Below are positions 1-7,623 of a DNA stretch of 45,616 bases, in pieces. The first letter of the stretch is position 1, and the number at the start of each line of letters is the position of its first letter. A program made the position numbers and the translations under genes. This DNA comes from Panacagrimonas sp052387335 (GTDB lineage Bacteria; Pseudomonadota; Gammaproteobacteria; Nevskiales; Nevskiaceae), in the NCBI GenBank assembly GCA_052387335.1, contig JBQTJH010000109.1, positions 1 to 45,616 of the forward strand. The letters run 5' to 3'. A model generated the notes under the pieces. It saw only the letters and a list, made by a program, of their open reading frames with translations, did no database searches and was not told where the DNA came from.

Positions 1-296
1 GCCTGTTCATCTGCGCGCCCGGTCAGCACGATGATCACCATCTGCCGCGACTGCTTGCGCAGGCGCGCCACGTGACTGACGCCGTCGCTGTCGGGCAGGC
101 CCAGATCGACCAGGGCGCAGTCGAAGCGGGAGGTCTCCAGCGCTTCAAGCGCTTGAGCAACGCGACTGACGAGCTTGATGGAAATATCCCCGGCCTGGAT
201 CTGCTCGCGCAGGCTCTCCACCAGCAGGCGCGAATCCGCCGGATTGTCTTCCAGCAGCAGCAGACGCAACGGCGACATCGGGTCGAGTCGGGTCAT
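1..296 (-). CDS. Response regulator receiver protein, C-terminus outside window
   Basis: The reading frame runs from an ATG at 296 to the left edge without a stop, so about 98 residues are visible. It is a CheY-like receiver domain: the acidic pair is in LLLLEDNPAD (Glu16, Asp17), the phospho-acceptor is Asp64 in LVDLGLPDSDG, and the conserved threonine is in VIIVLTGRADE. The start overlaps the stop of the preceding receiver gene as ATGA (296-293), so the two are probably translationally coupled. Whether an output domain (kinase, GGDEF, EAL) follows cannot be seen. Met7 is an alternative start. The receiver identity is secure; the role is unknown. Confidence 0.85.
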   Translation of the reverse strand, partial: MTRLDPMSPLRLLLLEDNPADSRLLVESLREQIQAGDISIKLVSRVAQALEALETSRFDCALVDLGLPDSDGVSHVARLRKQSRQMVIIVLTGRADEQ

Positions 297-757
297 GCGC
301 CACCGACCGGCGGCTTGGGCGGCAGCTGCACCAGCTTGAGCCAGAAGTCGCGGATCAGCCGCGCAAGCTCGGCAAACTCATCCCAGTCGGTCGGCTTGGT
401 GACAAAGGCATTGGCATTGGCGTCGTAGGCTGCGGCGAAATCCGTTTCGGCGCGCGAGGTCGACAAGATCAACACCGGAATGCGTTTGAGCCGCGGGTCC
501 TGCTTGACGATACGCAAGACCTCCAGGCCGTTCTTGCGCGGAATATTGAGGTCGAGCAGAACGATATCCGGCAAGGGCAGATCCCCGTGCGGCGGCAGCC
601 CGCGCAGCATGGCCAGCGCCTGCTCACCGTCGCGCGCCACCAGCATGCGATGCTCGAACGCGGCCTCTTCGAACACTTCCTGGGTCAGGCGCAGATCGGC
701 GGGGTTGTCTTCCACCAGCATGATGATGGGCGTTCTGCCACCCTCGGCCTCGCTCAT
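293..757 (-). CDS. Receiver-only response regulator (Rcp1-like CheY family)
   Basis: A 154-residue single-domain response regulator. Visible motifs are MLVEDNPADLRL (acidic pocket Glu16/Asp17), the phospho-acceptor Asp69 in VLLDLNIPRKNG, Thr100 in LILSTSRAE and Lys121 in FVTKPTDWDEF. The 'NPAD' loop and the 'DLNIPRKNG' segment are typical of the Rcp1-type regulators that pair with phytochrome-like or hybrid kinases. No output domain is present, so it probably acts by protein contact or in a phosphorelay. The ATG at 757 has a GGAG-type ribosome site a few bases upstream. The stop overlaps the start of a second receiver gene (ATGA), so the two form one operon. The partner kinase is not in the window. 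Confidence 0.9.
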   Translation of the reverse strand: MSEAEGGRTPIIMLVEDNPADLRLTQEVFEEAAFEHRMLVARDGEQALAMLRGLPPHGDLPLPDIVLLDLNIPRKNGLEVLRIVKQDPRLKRIPVLILSTSRAETDFAAAYDANANAFVTKPTDWDEFAELARLIRDFWLKLVQLPPKPPVGGA

Positions 758-885
758 GTTTCCCGCTCCAGTTGATGTGGCACACCCGATGGTAAGCCGC
801 GCTGGAAGCGCGTGAACAGATGCGTGCCGGCGCGAACTGACGACCGTATCCGCAGGGGCGACGGACGCGGCGACCGCGCAGGCCG

Positions 886-1653
886 CTAAGCCTCCGGCGC
901 GCGCAGAATCTCAATCTGAAGTTCCGGTCTGGTCTGCAATTGCGCGTGCAGGTAGCGATAGGCCGCGGCAGCCAAGGGTTCGGCCGCACGCACACCAAGT
1001 TCGATATGTCGCGGGCGCTGCGCATCACCGCGAAACGGCAGGCTCGACAGCTTCAGACCGGGATGCAGCGCCAGCGTCGACTCCATCAATTCCAGCAAGT
1101 CACTTTCTGCCGCCGAGCCGATCACGCGCAGGCTGTATTCCACCGGCGGCGTCGACTGGTGCAGCTGCGCATAGCGCGTATCCAGCACCCACTCCAGCAT
1201 CGGCCAGGCCATGTCGGGAAATCCGGGCACGAAGTGTTGGTGCTCGACGAAGAAGCCGGCCACGCGATTGACCGGATTGGGGATCAAGCCCGCGCCTTGC
1301 GGGAAATCCGCCATCAGCACGCGATGCGGCTGCGCCCGCTCGCCGTACTCGGCCACGATCAAGGCCTCCGCTTCGGGATGACGCACCAGCGCGCGGTCCC
1401 AACCACGGGCTGCCGCCTGACGCGTGACATCGTCCGGTGTGGCGCCGATGCCGCCGCAGGACAGCACCAGATCACCGCGCGCGCGGCTGTGACGCACTGC
1501 CTCGGCGATGGCGTCAAGGTCATCGCCGAGGAATCGCGCCCAGTCCAGGCTGATGCCGCGCGCGGCCAGCAGCGCGATGACCGCGCTCAAATGCCGGTCC
1601 TTGCGCTTGCCGGACAGGATTTCGTCGCCAATTACAAATAATCCAATGTTCAT
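886..1653 (-). CDS. CinA-like molybdopterin-binding domain protein
   Basis: A 255-residue protein of the MoaB/MogA fold as found in the N-terminal half of CinA. It opens with IGLFVIGDEILSGKRKD and carries the loop SCGGIGATPDDVT, the family's SGGxGPTxDD motif with small changes. It lacks the C-terminal nicotinamide-nucleotide amidohydrolase domain of full-length CinA, as in the short 'competence/damage-inducible protein A' relatives. The reading frame stays open upstream to 1857, but the ATG at 1653 begins exactly at the conserved N-terminus, and the upstream 68 residues are low-quality sequence. It is divergent from the DJ-1 gene. The biochemical role of the short form is not established. Confidence 0.85.
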   Translation of the reverse strand: MNIGLFVIGDEILSGKRKDRHLSAVIALLAARGISLDWARFLGDDLDAIAEAVRHSRARGDLVLSCGGIGATPDDVTRQAAARGWDRALVRHPEAEALIVAEYGERAQPHRVLMADFPQGAGLIPNPVNRVAGFFVEHQHFVPGFPDMAWPMLEWVLDTRYAQLHQSTPPVEYSLRVIGSAAESDLLELMESTLALHPGLKLSSLPFRGDAQRPRHIELGVRAAEPLAAAAYRYLHAQLQTRPELQIEILRAPEA

Positions 1654-1871
1654 GAACTCGCTCGCAGCACAGTGCGCAACAAGTCCGGATTCTGAACCAA
1701 GCCGCTGCGTACAGCGCCTGTGTTGATCTCTTGATCCGCATTTTCTTGCACACCCATGTCCCGACATTCCTTGCCGCGACTTTGCTGGACACCATGCCGC
1801 GCTTGCCGCGATCGACCGCGAACGCGCTAGGATCGGGCCCAGACCAAAACACAACACCGAGGAGATCGCAG

Positions 1872-2411
1872 ATGAACGTACTGGTTCCTGTTGCGCATGG
1901 CTCTGAGAGCCTGGAAACCGTGGTGCTGGTCAATGTCCTGCGCCGCGCCTCGATCCGCGTCTGCTTGGCCAGTGCGGAAGCCGAAACCGTGATCAACGCC
2001 ACGCGCGATCTGCGCCTGGTCGCCGATGCGCCCCTGAGCGAGGTGCTGGATCGCGACTTTGACGCCATCATCCTGCCGGGTGGCGAACTCGGCGCGCAGC
2101 GTCTGGCCAAATGCGAACCGCTGATCAGCAAGCTGGCGGCGCAGCGCCTTGCGCACCGCTGGTACGGCGCCATCTGCGCGGCACCAGCCTTGACCCTGTC
2201 GCCGCACGGCTTGTTGGATGGCAAGCAGGCGACTTGCCATCCGGCATTTCGCGAACACCTGCTGCACTTCGTCGATCAGGCGGTGGTGATCGACGGCCAC
2301 TGCATGACCAGTCAGGGTCCGGGCACCAGCTTGGCGTTCGCGCTGCAGTGGGTGGAAAAACTGGTCGGCGCCGAAACGCGCAAGCAGATTGCCGCGGCCA
2401 TGCTGATTTGA
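1872..2411 (+). CDS. yajL: DJ-1/PfpI family protein, YajL-like
   Basis: A 179-residue protein of the DJ-1/ThiJ/PfpI superfamily. The nucleophile elbow is YGAICAAPA with the reactive cysteine at residue 102, and the partner glutamate is Glu15 in HGSESLET; both match the E. coli YajL/DJ-1 arrangement. The segment LPGGELGAQRL precedes the elbow as in YajL. Family members protect against oxidative and electrophile damage; the exact activity is debated. I chose the ATG at 1872 because AGGAG lies nine bases upstream and the homologous sequence starts here; an upstream in-frame ATG at 1731 would add an implausible leader. The neighbours grxD and sodB are also redox-stress genes. The yajL name is by resemblance. 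Confidence 0.85.
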   Translation: MNVLVPVAHGSESLETVVLVNVLRRASIRVCLASAEAETVINATRDLRLVADAPLSEVLDRDFDAIILPGGELGAQRLAKCEPLISKLAAQRLAHRWYGAICAAPALTLSPHGLLDGKQATCHPAFREHLLHFVDQAVVIDGHCMTSQGPGTSLAFALQWVEKLVGAETRKQIAAAMLI

Positions 2412-2440
2412 GTCGTCATTCAAATAGGCGCACGACAAAC

Positions 2441-2467
2441 AAAAACGCCCGCTGCGGGAGCGGGCGT
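2441..2467 (-). terminator. Rho-independent terminator of grxD
   Basis: A perfect 9-bp stem (ACGCCCGCT / AGCGGGCGT) with a 5-base loop lies at 2445-2467. Read on the minus strand it is followed by a run of five T then GTTTGT. It sits 35 bases past the grxD stop and points in the grxD direction. There is no T-run on the plus side, so it would not serve yajL well. Confidence 0.85.
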
Positions 2468-2501
2468 GTGCAGCAAGGCGACTCGCGAGGTCGCCGCTAA
2501 C

Positions 2502-2831
2502 TCAGGCGGCTTTCTTGGCGGCCACGGCCTCGTCCAGCATTTTCTGCAGCTCGCCGGACTGGAACAGATCCAGCGTGATGTCGCAGCCGCCGACCAGTTC
2601 GCCCTTCAGGTACAGCTGCGGGAATGTGGGCCAGTTGGCGAACTTGGGCAGGGCCCGGTACACCTCTTCGTCCTCAAAAATATTGACGTAGGCGTATTCC
2701 ACACCGCAGCTGTTGAGCGCCTTGACCACGCGCGCGGAAAAACCGCACTGCGGAAAATCGGGCGAACCCTTCATGTACAGAATGATCGGGTTGTCGGTGA
2801 CCTGCTTCTTGATGCGCTCGAGAGCATCCAT
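2502..2831 (-). CDS. grxD: Monothiol glutaredoxin Grx4 (CGFS type)
   Basis: A 109-residue monothiol glutaredoxin. The active site is FPQCGFSARV with Cys29, the CGFS signature. Glutathione-binding elements WPTFPQLY and GGCDI follow in the expected positions. The family binds and transfers [2Fe-2S] clusters as a glutathione-ligated dimer, often with BolA, in the cytoplasm. Length matches E. coli GrxD (about 115 residues). It is divergent from sodB and has its own terminator, so it is monocistronic. Identification is secure. Confidence 0.95.
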   Translation of the reverse strand: MDALERIKKQVTDNPIILYMKGSPDFPQCGFSARVVKALNSCGVEYAYVNIFEDEEVYRALPKFANWPTFPQLYLKGELVGGCDITLDLFQSGELQKMLDEAVAAKKAA

Positions 2832-2885
2832 GGTTCAAACTCCTGAATCGGGTGATCGCGAAAACCTGCCATCGCTGACGCATTA

Positions 2886-2891
2886 ATTATA
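2886..2891 (-). promoter_or_regulatory. Candidate -10 element for grxD
   Basis: The minus strand reads GGGTATAATTAATG, an exact TATAAT consensus, about 55 bases upstream of the grxD ATG. No good -35 hexamer is visible 16-18 bases further upstream, so the promoter may depend on an activator, or the match may be chance in otherwise GC-rich DNA. Confidence 0.45.
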
Positions 2892-2944
2892 CCCGCCGTC
2901 GTCAGGGCTCGGGGCGGCAACATCCGTCGGGGTGCTAGCCGGTA

Positions 2945-2973
2945 TTGAATAAGGCCCCTGCTCCCCGTATCTT
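2945..2973 (+). promoter_or_regulatory. Candidate sigma-70 promoter for sodB
   Basis: TTGAAT (2945-2950) and TATCTT (2968-2973) are separated by exactly 17 bases. This predicts a transcript start near 2980 and a leader of about 70 bases before the sodB ATG at 3052. The two hexamers each match consensus at four positions. I saw no convincing Fur box. Confidence 0.5.
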
Positions 2974-3051
2974 CGCCGCCTGCTTTTTCCTTTCCCCAGC
3001 CCACACTCCTGCCATTCGGTTATGTGGCCGAACCAGCCAGACGAGGATTCC

Positions 3052-3627
3052 ATGGCCCTGACGCTCCCCGAACTTCCCTACGCCCGCGACGCCCTGGTGC
3101 CGCATATGTCGGCCGAAACGCTCGACTACCACTACGGCAAGCATCACAAGGCTTATGTCGATAACGGCAACAAGCTGATTGCCGGCACCGAGTTCGAGAA
3201 CATGTCGCTGGACGACATGGTCAAGAAGAGCTCCGGCAAGATCTTCAACAACGCTGCGCAGGTGTGGAACCACACGTTCTTCTGGAACGGCCTGACGCCC
3301 AAGCAGAGCGCGCCAAGCAAGAAAGTCACCGATGCCCTGGTCAAGGCCTTCGGCGGCGTGGACGATTTCAAGAAGCAGTTCACTGAAACCGCCATCGGCA
3401 CCTTCGGCTCCGGTTGGGCCTGGCTGGTGAAGAACGCGGACGGCTCCTTGGCGATCACCTCGACCCAGGGCGCGGGCAATCCGATGACTTCGGGGCAGAC
3501 CCCGGTGCTGACCTGCGATGTCTGGGAACACGCGTATTACATCGACTACCGCAACGCCCGTCCCACCTTCCTGGAACATTTCTGGGCGCTGGTGAACTGG
3601 GAGTTCGTCGAGAAGAATCTCGGCTGA
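3052..3627 (+). CDS. sodB: Iron superoxide dismutase
   Basis: A 191-residue cytoplasmic superoxide dismutase. The four metal ligands are His27, His74 (QVWNHTFFW), Asp156 and His160 (CDVWEHAYYIDY). The segment FNNAAQVWNH, with the glutamine before the second histidine ligand, and GSGWAWL are typical of the iron form. Length equals E. coli SodB. The ATG at 3052 follows a GAGGA ribosome site; the frame is open to 3022, but that would add a poor leader. The gene ends in a strong terminator. Metal use (Fe or cambialistic) is inferred from sequence type, not shown. Confidence 0.95.
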   Translation: MALTLPELPYARDALVPHMSAETLDYHYGKHHKAYVDNGNKLIAGTEFENMSLDDMVKKSSGKIFNNAAQVWNHTFFWNGLTPKQSAPSKKVTDALVKAFGGVDDFKKQFTETAIGTFGSGWAWLVKNADGSLAITSTQGAGNPMTSGQTPVLTCDVWEHAYYIDYRNARPTFLEHFWALVNWEFVEKNLG

Positions 3628-3650
3628 TCCGGTCGTAACCCATTCCAAGG

Positions 3651-3686
3651 CGGGCCGCACCTCCGGGTGCGGCCCGTTTTCTTTTT
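3651..3686 (+). terminator. Rho-independent terminator after sodB
   Basis: An 11-bp GC-rich stem (CGGGCCGCACC / GGTGCGGCCCG) with a TCCG tetraloop is followed by TTTTCTTTTT. This is a textbook intrinsic terminator, 23 bases after the sodB stop. It ends only 11 bases before the argF start codon. Confidence 0.93.
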
Positions 3687-3697
3687 GAGCCGCCACC

Positions 3698-4600
3698 ATG
3701 CCGCGCCACTTTCTCAAGCTGTCCGACCTGAGCGCCGAGGAGGCACGTCGCATCGTGCTGCGTGCCATACAACTCAAGGCTCAGCCGGATCTGTCGTATC
3801 GCCCGCTGTTGGGGCAGACATTGGCGATGATCTTCACCAAGAGCTCGACGCGCACCCGGGTCAGCTTCGAAGCCGGCATGGCGCGCTTGGGCGGCCACGC
3901 GCTGTTCCTGAATCCCGGCGTGACCCAGATCGGCCGTGACGAGCCCTTGTCGGACACGGCCAAGGTGCTGTCACGCATGTGCAGCGCCATCATGATCCGC
4001 AACGATTCGCAGACGGATCAGGCCGAGGTGGCCGCGCACTCGCGCGTACCGGTCATCAACGGCCTGTCAGACCTGCATCATCCCTGTCAGTTGCTGGCCG
4101 ATCTGCAGTGCTGGTTTGAACATCGCGGCGACCCCAAGGGCAAGCGCGTGGCCTGGATCGGCGACGGCAATAACGTTTGTCATTCCTGGATCGAGGCTAC
4201 GAACCTGTTCGGCTTCGAATTGCGCATCGCGGCACCGTCCGGATTCTTGCCCAAGGCCGAGCTGGTGGCCGCAGCTGGATCGCAAGTGCGCCTGTGTAAC
4301 GCGCCGGCCGAGGCGGTGCGCGACGCCGATGTGGTCATCACCGACACCTGGACCAGCATGGGCCAGGAGGCCGAGACGCAGCGCCGGCTCAAGGCCTTCG
4401 CCGGCTACGAGGTGGACGCCAAGCTGATGGCCCAGGCCACGACGGATGCGCTGTTCATGCACTGCCTGCCCGCGCATCGCGGTGAAGAGGTATCCGCGGC
4501 GGTCATCGATGGCCCGCAGTCCGTCGTCTGGGACGAGGCGGAGAACCGTCTATGGGCGCAGATGGCGCTGCTGGAATTCCTGCTGGTGGGCTTGCGCTGA
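3698..4600 (+). CDS. argF: Ornithine carbamoyltransferase
   Basis: A 300-residue transcarbamylase that makes citrulline from ornithine and carbamoyl phosphate in arginine synthesis. The carbamoyl-phosphate loop STRTR is at residues 50-54, HPCQ at 128-131, the ornithine loop SMG at 220-222 and HCLP at 255-258, followed by AHRGEE. These are the true ornithine-type motifs, unlike the acetylornithine enzyme of Xanthomonas. The ATG at 3698 has no clear ribosome site and lies 11 bases after the sodB terminator T-run, so a promoter for argF must lie in or before that hairpin, or the gene is fed by read-through. No later methionine could be the start without losing the N-terminal domain. Confidence 0.93.
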   Translation: MPRHFLKLSDLSAEEARRIVLRAIQLKAQPDLSYRPLLGQTLAMIFTKSSTRTRVSFEAGMARLGGHALFLNPGVTQIGRDEPLSDTAKVLSRMCSAIMIRNDSQTDQAEVAAHSRVPVINGLSDLHHPCQLLADLQCWFEHRGDPKGKRVAWIGDGNNVCHSWIEATNLFGFELRIAAPSGFLPKAELVAAAGSQVRLCNAPAEAVRDADVVITDTWTSMGQEAETQRRLKAFAGYEVDAKLMAQATTDALFMHCLPAHRGEEVSAAVIDGPQSVVWDEAENRLWAQMALLEFLLVGLR

Positions 4601-4625
4601 GCGCAGCATTTGCGCCGCGCGCTTG

Positions 4626-4631
4626 TAATAC
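4626..4631 (+). promoter_or_regulatory. Candidate -10 element for the EAL gene (leaderless?)
   Basis: CTTGTAATACT gives a TAATAC hexamer 8 bases before the ATG at 4639. If used, transcription would begin at or next to the start codon and the message would be leaderless. No -35 hexamer is recognisable, so this is tentative. Confidence 0.3.
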
Positions 4632-4638
4632 TGGCGGT

Positions 4639-5490
4639 ATGACCGCCGAGGCTGATCCACTACTGGGGCATGCGCAGCGCCTGCGCGGTATGGCTTCTGA
4701 CCTGCCCATGTGTCACGCCTCGGTGCGCGCCGCATTCGACGAAGGCCAGTTCGATCTGGTCTACCAGCCCATCCTTCGCAGCACTGACCTCTGGCCGGTG
4801 GCGTGCGAGGCCTTGCTGCGCTGGACCCACCCGCAGCGGGGCCCGCAGAGCCCGGCGCAGTTCATTCCGATCCTCGAGCGCTCACGGGTGGCCCTGGACG
4901 TTGGCGACTGGCTGTTACAGGAGGCCGGCACCCAGCTACGACACTGGCAGGGCATCGTCGGTAAACCGCTGCGCCTGTGCGTGAATGTTGCGCCACTGCA
5001 GATCCTGTCGCCCGAGTTCCCGGGGCGGCTCGAACGCAGCCTGGATCGTTGCGGCGTGAAGCCGGAAAGCCTGAGTCTGGAACTGACGCAGGCCGTGCTG
5101 ATGGACAGACCCGAAGCAGTGGCCGGTTCGCTCAGACGCCTGCGCGAGCTGGGCCTGAGTCTGGAGCTGGACGATTTCGGCGGCGGCCCGTCCATGCTCG
5201 CGCAGATCCGCGCGCTGGGTCTTTCGGGATTCAAGCTGGACCGGCGCTTTCTCACCGGCCTTGGCAACAGCGGCACGCAGGAAGAAATCCGCACCCTGAC
5301 CCAGCTGGCGCGGCAGATGGGATTGCACACCACGGCAGAGGGAGTGGAAACCGAGACCGAGCGCGCCAGCGTGGTCGAGCTAGGCGTGGATCGAATGCAG
5401 GGCTTCCTGTTCGGTCAACCGCTGTCGGCCGAGGCCTTTGATCACTATCTGACACACCACGAACATCTGCGCGCACCGCGGCCGGGCTGA
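4639..5490 (+). CDS. Stand-alone EAL-domain protein (c-di-GMP phosphodiesterase family)
   Basis: A 283-residue protein made almost entirely of one EAL domain, which in this family hydrolyses cyclic di-GMP. Metal and substrate residues are present: Glu57 of EALLRW, Asn116 (CVNVAPLQI), Glu148 (LELTQ), Asp178-Asp179 (LDDFGGG), Lys199 (FKLDRRF) and Glu234 (TAEGVET). Two departures are visible: the ELTE motif is ELTQ, and loop 6, usually DFGTGYSSL, is DFGGGPSML. Catalytic residues are therefore largely kept, but dimer signalling through loop 6 may differ. No sensor or membrane segment is seen. The start at 4639 is preferred over an in-frame ATG at 4552 inside argF; the ribosome site is weak. Confidence 0.88.
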   Translation: MTAEADPLLGHAQRLRGMASDLPMCHASVRAAFDEGQFDLVYQPILRSTDLWPVACEALLRWTHPQRGPQSPAQFIPILERSRVALDVGDWLLQEAGTQLRHWQGIVGKPLRLCVNVAPLQILSPEFPGRLERSLDRCGVKPESLSLELTQAVLMDRPEAVAGSLRRLRELGLSLELDDFGGGPSMLAQIRALGLSGFKLDRRFLTGLGNSGTQEEIRTLTQLARQMGLHTTAEGVETETERASVVELGVDRMQGFLFGQPLSAEAFDHYLTHHEHLRAPRPG

Positions 5491-5518
5491 GGCGCAACCC
5501 ATCCTGACCTTCCAAGCC

Positions 5519-6382
5519 ATGCTCACCAGACACAGCATCAATCTGTTCGCCGATCTCGCTCGCAATGTTCGCGATGCGCTTGATGAGGATGTCGGCAGCG
5601 GCGATCTCACCGCACAACTGGTGCCCGCCGAACGTCTGGGCGAGGCCCGCGTAGTCGCCCGCGAAGCCGCCGTGATCTGCGGCCGGCCCTGGGTGGACGA
5701 AGTCTTTGCTCAGCTTGACCCTCAGGTGCGCGTGCGCTGGCAGGTCGCCGATGGTGATCGCGTGGTCGCCGATCAAACGCTGTTCACCGTGCACGGCCTC
5801 GCCCATGTGCTGCTCACCGGCGAGCGCACCGCACTCAATTTCCTGCAGGCCCTGAGCGGCACTGCGAGCGAGGTCGCGCGCTATGTCGAGGCGGTGCACG
5901 GCACCGGCGCGCAGATCGTCGACACGCGCAAGACCGTGCCGGGCTTGCGTCTGGCACAGAAATACGCGGTAAAAACCGGCGGCGGCGTCAACCATCGCAT
6001 CGGCTTGTACGACGGCATCCTGATCAAGGAAAACCATATCGCCGCCGCGGGCGGTATTGCCGCCGCCATCACCGCCGCGCGCGCGTTGAATGCCCATGTC
6101 CCGCTGATGACCGAGGCCGAGACCCTGGACGAGGCGCGCATCGCCCTGAGTCAGGACGTGGACTTGCTGTTGGTGGACGACTTCGACGCCACTCAGTTGC
6201 GCGAAGCGGTGGCATTAGCGCGTGCGCATCGCGCCAACGGCGGCAAGACCCTGCTCGAATATTCCGGCAACGCCACCTTGCCACGCATCCGCGAGCTGGC
6301 TGAGAGCGGTGTAGATCGCATCTCCATCGGTAGCCTGACCAAGCATGTGCGCGCGGTGGATTTGTCGATGCGGTTTGCCTGA
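5519..6382 (+). CDS. nadC: Nicotinate-nucleotide pyrophosphorylase (carboxylating)
   Basis: A 287-residue quinolinate phosphoribosyltransferase, which converts quinolinate and PRPP to nicotinate mononucleotide in de novo NAD synthesis. Signatures are GERTALNFLQ, VDTRKTVPGLRLAQKYAV, GGGVNHRIGLYDGILIKENH and, near the C-terminus, SIGSLTKHV. The usual LEASGN is LEYSGN here, a mild change next to the active site. Length is typical. It lies 28 bases after the EAL gene in the same direction; nadA and nadB are not in the window. A REP-like pair separates it from dnaJ, which converges on it. Confidence 0.95.
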   Translation: MLTRHSINLFADLARNVRDALDEDVGSGDLTAQLVPAERLGEARVVAREAAVICGRPWVDEVFAQLDPQVRVRWQVADGDRVVADQTLFTVHGLAHVLLTGERTALNFLQALSGTASEVARYVEAVHGTGAQIVDTRKTVPGLRLAQKYAVKTGGGVNHRIGLYDGILIKENHIAAAGGIAAAITAARALNAHVPLMTEAETLDEARIALSQDVDLLLVDDFDATQLREAVALARAHRANGGKTLLEYSGNATLPRIRELAESGVDRISIGSLTKHVRAVDLSMRFA

Positions 6383-6400
6383 ATTCACCGCGCGCAGCCT

Positions 6401-6458
6401 GTCGCGGCTTTGCCGCTCCTACGGGAAGTAGCGTGTGCGGGAGCGGCGCAGATGCGAC
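6401..6458 (+). repeat. REP-like inverted pair (BIME) between nadC and dnaJ
   Basis: The minus strand at 6422-6401 reads GTAGGAGCGGCAAAGCCGCGAC, a REP element with the GTAGGA head and a GCGGC/GCCGC stem, as known from Pseudomonas and Xanthomonadales. A second, more decayed copy in the opposite orientation, GTGCGGGAGCGGC...GCGAC, is at 6435-6458. Together they make a head-to-head pair in the space where two convergent genes end, a typical place for such elements. I saw no other copy in the window and no RAYT transposase. Confidence 0.65.
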
Positions 6459-6479
6459 CTAACCCCACGCAGGATGTGC

Positions 6480-7598
6480 TCAGGGCTTGAGATGTTCTTC
6501 GATGAACTGCTTGGCCTTGTCCAGCCACGACGAGCTTTCCGGACTGTGTTTCTGCGCGCTGCCCAGCAGTGAATCACCGAACTCGCGCAGCAGATCCTTC
6601 TGCTTGCGGCTCAGGTTGATCGGGGTTTCAACCACCACCGAACACAGCAGGTCGCCGATGCCGCCGCCGCGCACCGACTTCAGGCCCATGCCGCGCAGAC
6701 GAAACACCTTGCCGTTCTGCGTACCTTCGGGAATCTTGAGTTGCGCCTTGCCACTGAGCGTTGGCACTTCCATCTCGCCGCCGAGTGCGGCACTGACGAA
6801 GTCGATCGGTACTGAGCAATGCAGGTCAGAGCCATCGCGCTCGAAGAACGCGTGCGGCTTGACCGTGATCTGCACGTACAGATCACCAGGCGTGGCGCCA
6901 CGCTCACCGGCTTCGCCCTCACCCGAGAGACGGATGCGATCCCCTGTGTCCACACCCGCGGGCACCTTGACCTCCAGTGTCTTTTCCTTGCGCTGCTTGC
7001 CCGCGCCGCGACAGGAGCGACAGGGATCCGACACCTGCGTCCCGCGTCCGCGGCAATGCGGACAGGTCTGCTGAAGCACGAAGAAGCCCTGCTGCACGCG
7101 CACCTGTCCGGCACCGGCGCAGGTCGGGCACTTGGGCGCCGGCTTGGAATTGGCCGTGCCGTGACCGCTGCAGTCGCCGCAGGCTTCCAGCGTCGGAATA
7201 CGAATGGATTCGGTGGTGCCGTTAGCAGCCTGTTCCAGGCTCAGCTCCATGCTGTAGCGCAGGTCCGAACCGCGTCGCGGCCCGCTGCGCCCGCCACCCC
7301 CAAAGATGTCTGAGAACACATCGCCGAAGATGTCGGAAAAGCCCGCACCGGCTCCGCCGGCACCGCCGCCGCGGTTCAGACCTTCATGTCCATGGCGGTC
7401 ATAGACGGCGCGCTTCTGCTCGTCGGACAGAACCTCGTAGGCCTCGCTGGCCTCCTTGAATTTCTCTTCAGCGCTTGCATCGCCCGGATTGCGGTCCGGG
7501 TGCAGCTTCATGGCAAGTCGGCGATAGGCCTTCTTCAGCTCGTCGTCAGACGCGCCCTTGGACAGCCCCAGCACTTCGTAATAATCGCGCTTCGCCAT
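6480..7598 (-). CDS. dnaJ: Chaperone protein DnaJ
   Basis: A 372-residue type I J-protein that stimulates DnaK ATPase and delivers unfolded clients. The J domain occupies residues 1-70 with HPD at 33-35, followed by a Gly/Phe-rich linker to about residue 110. Four CxxCxGxG zinc motifs start at Cys140, Cys157, Cys179 and Cys193. The C-terminal substrate-binding domains follow to the end. It is downstream of dnaK in the same direction, with a long hairpin between the two genes. Identification is secure. Confidence 0.97.
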   Translation of the reverse strand: MAKRDYYEVLGLSKGASDDELKKAYRRLAMKLHPDRNPGDASAEEKFKEASEAYEVLSDEQKRAVYDRHGHEGLNRGGGAGGAGAGFSDIFGDVFSDIFGGGGRSGPRRGSDLRYSMELSLEQAANGTTESIRIPTLEACGDCSGHGTANSKPAPKCPTCAGAGQVRVQQGFFVLQQTCPHCRGRGTQVSDPCRSCRGAGKQRKEKTLEVKVPAGVDTGDRIRLSGEGEAGERGATPGDLYVQITVKPHAFFERDGSDLHCSVPIDFVSAALGGEMEVPTLSGKAQLKIPEGTQNGKVFRLRGMGLKSVRGGGIGDLLCSVVVETPINLSRKQKDLLREFGDSLLGSAQKHSPESSSWLDKAKQFIEEHLKP

Positions 7599-7623
7599 AA
7601 GCCCCTATCCCAGAAACAGCAGC

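Noticed and set aside
1828..1833. TAGGAT as a -10 element for the DJ-1 gene
   Set aside because: The only -35-like hexamer (TTGCCG) is 19 bases away and matches poorly.
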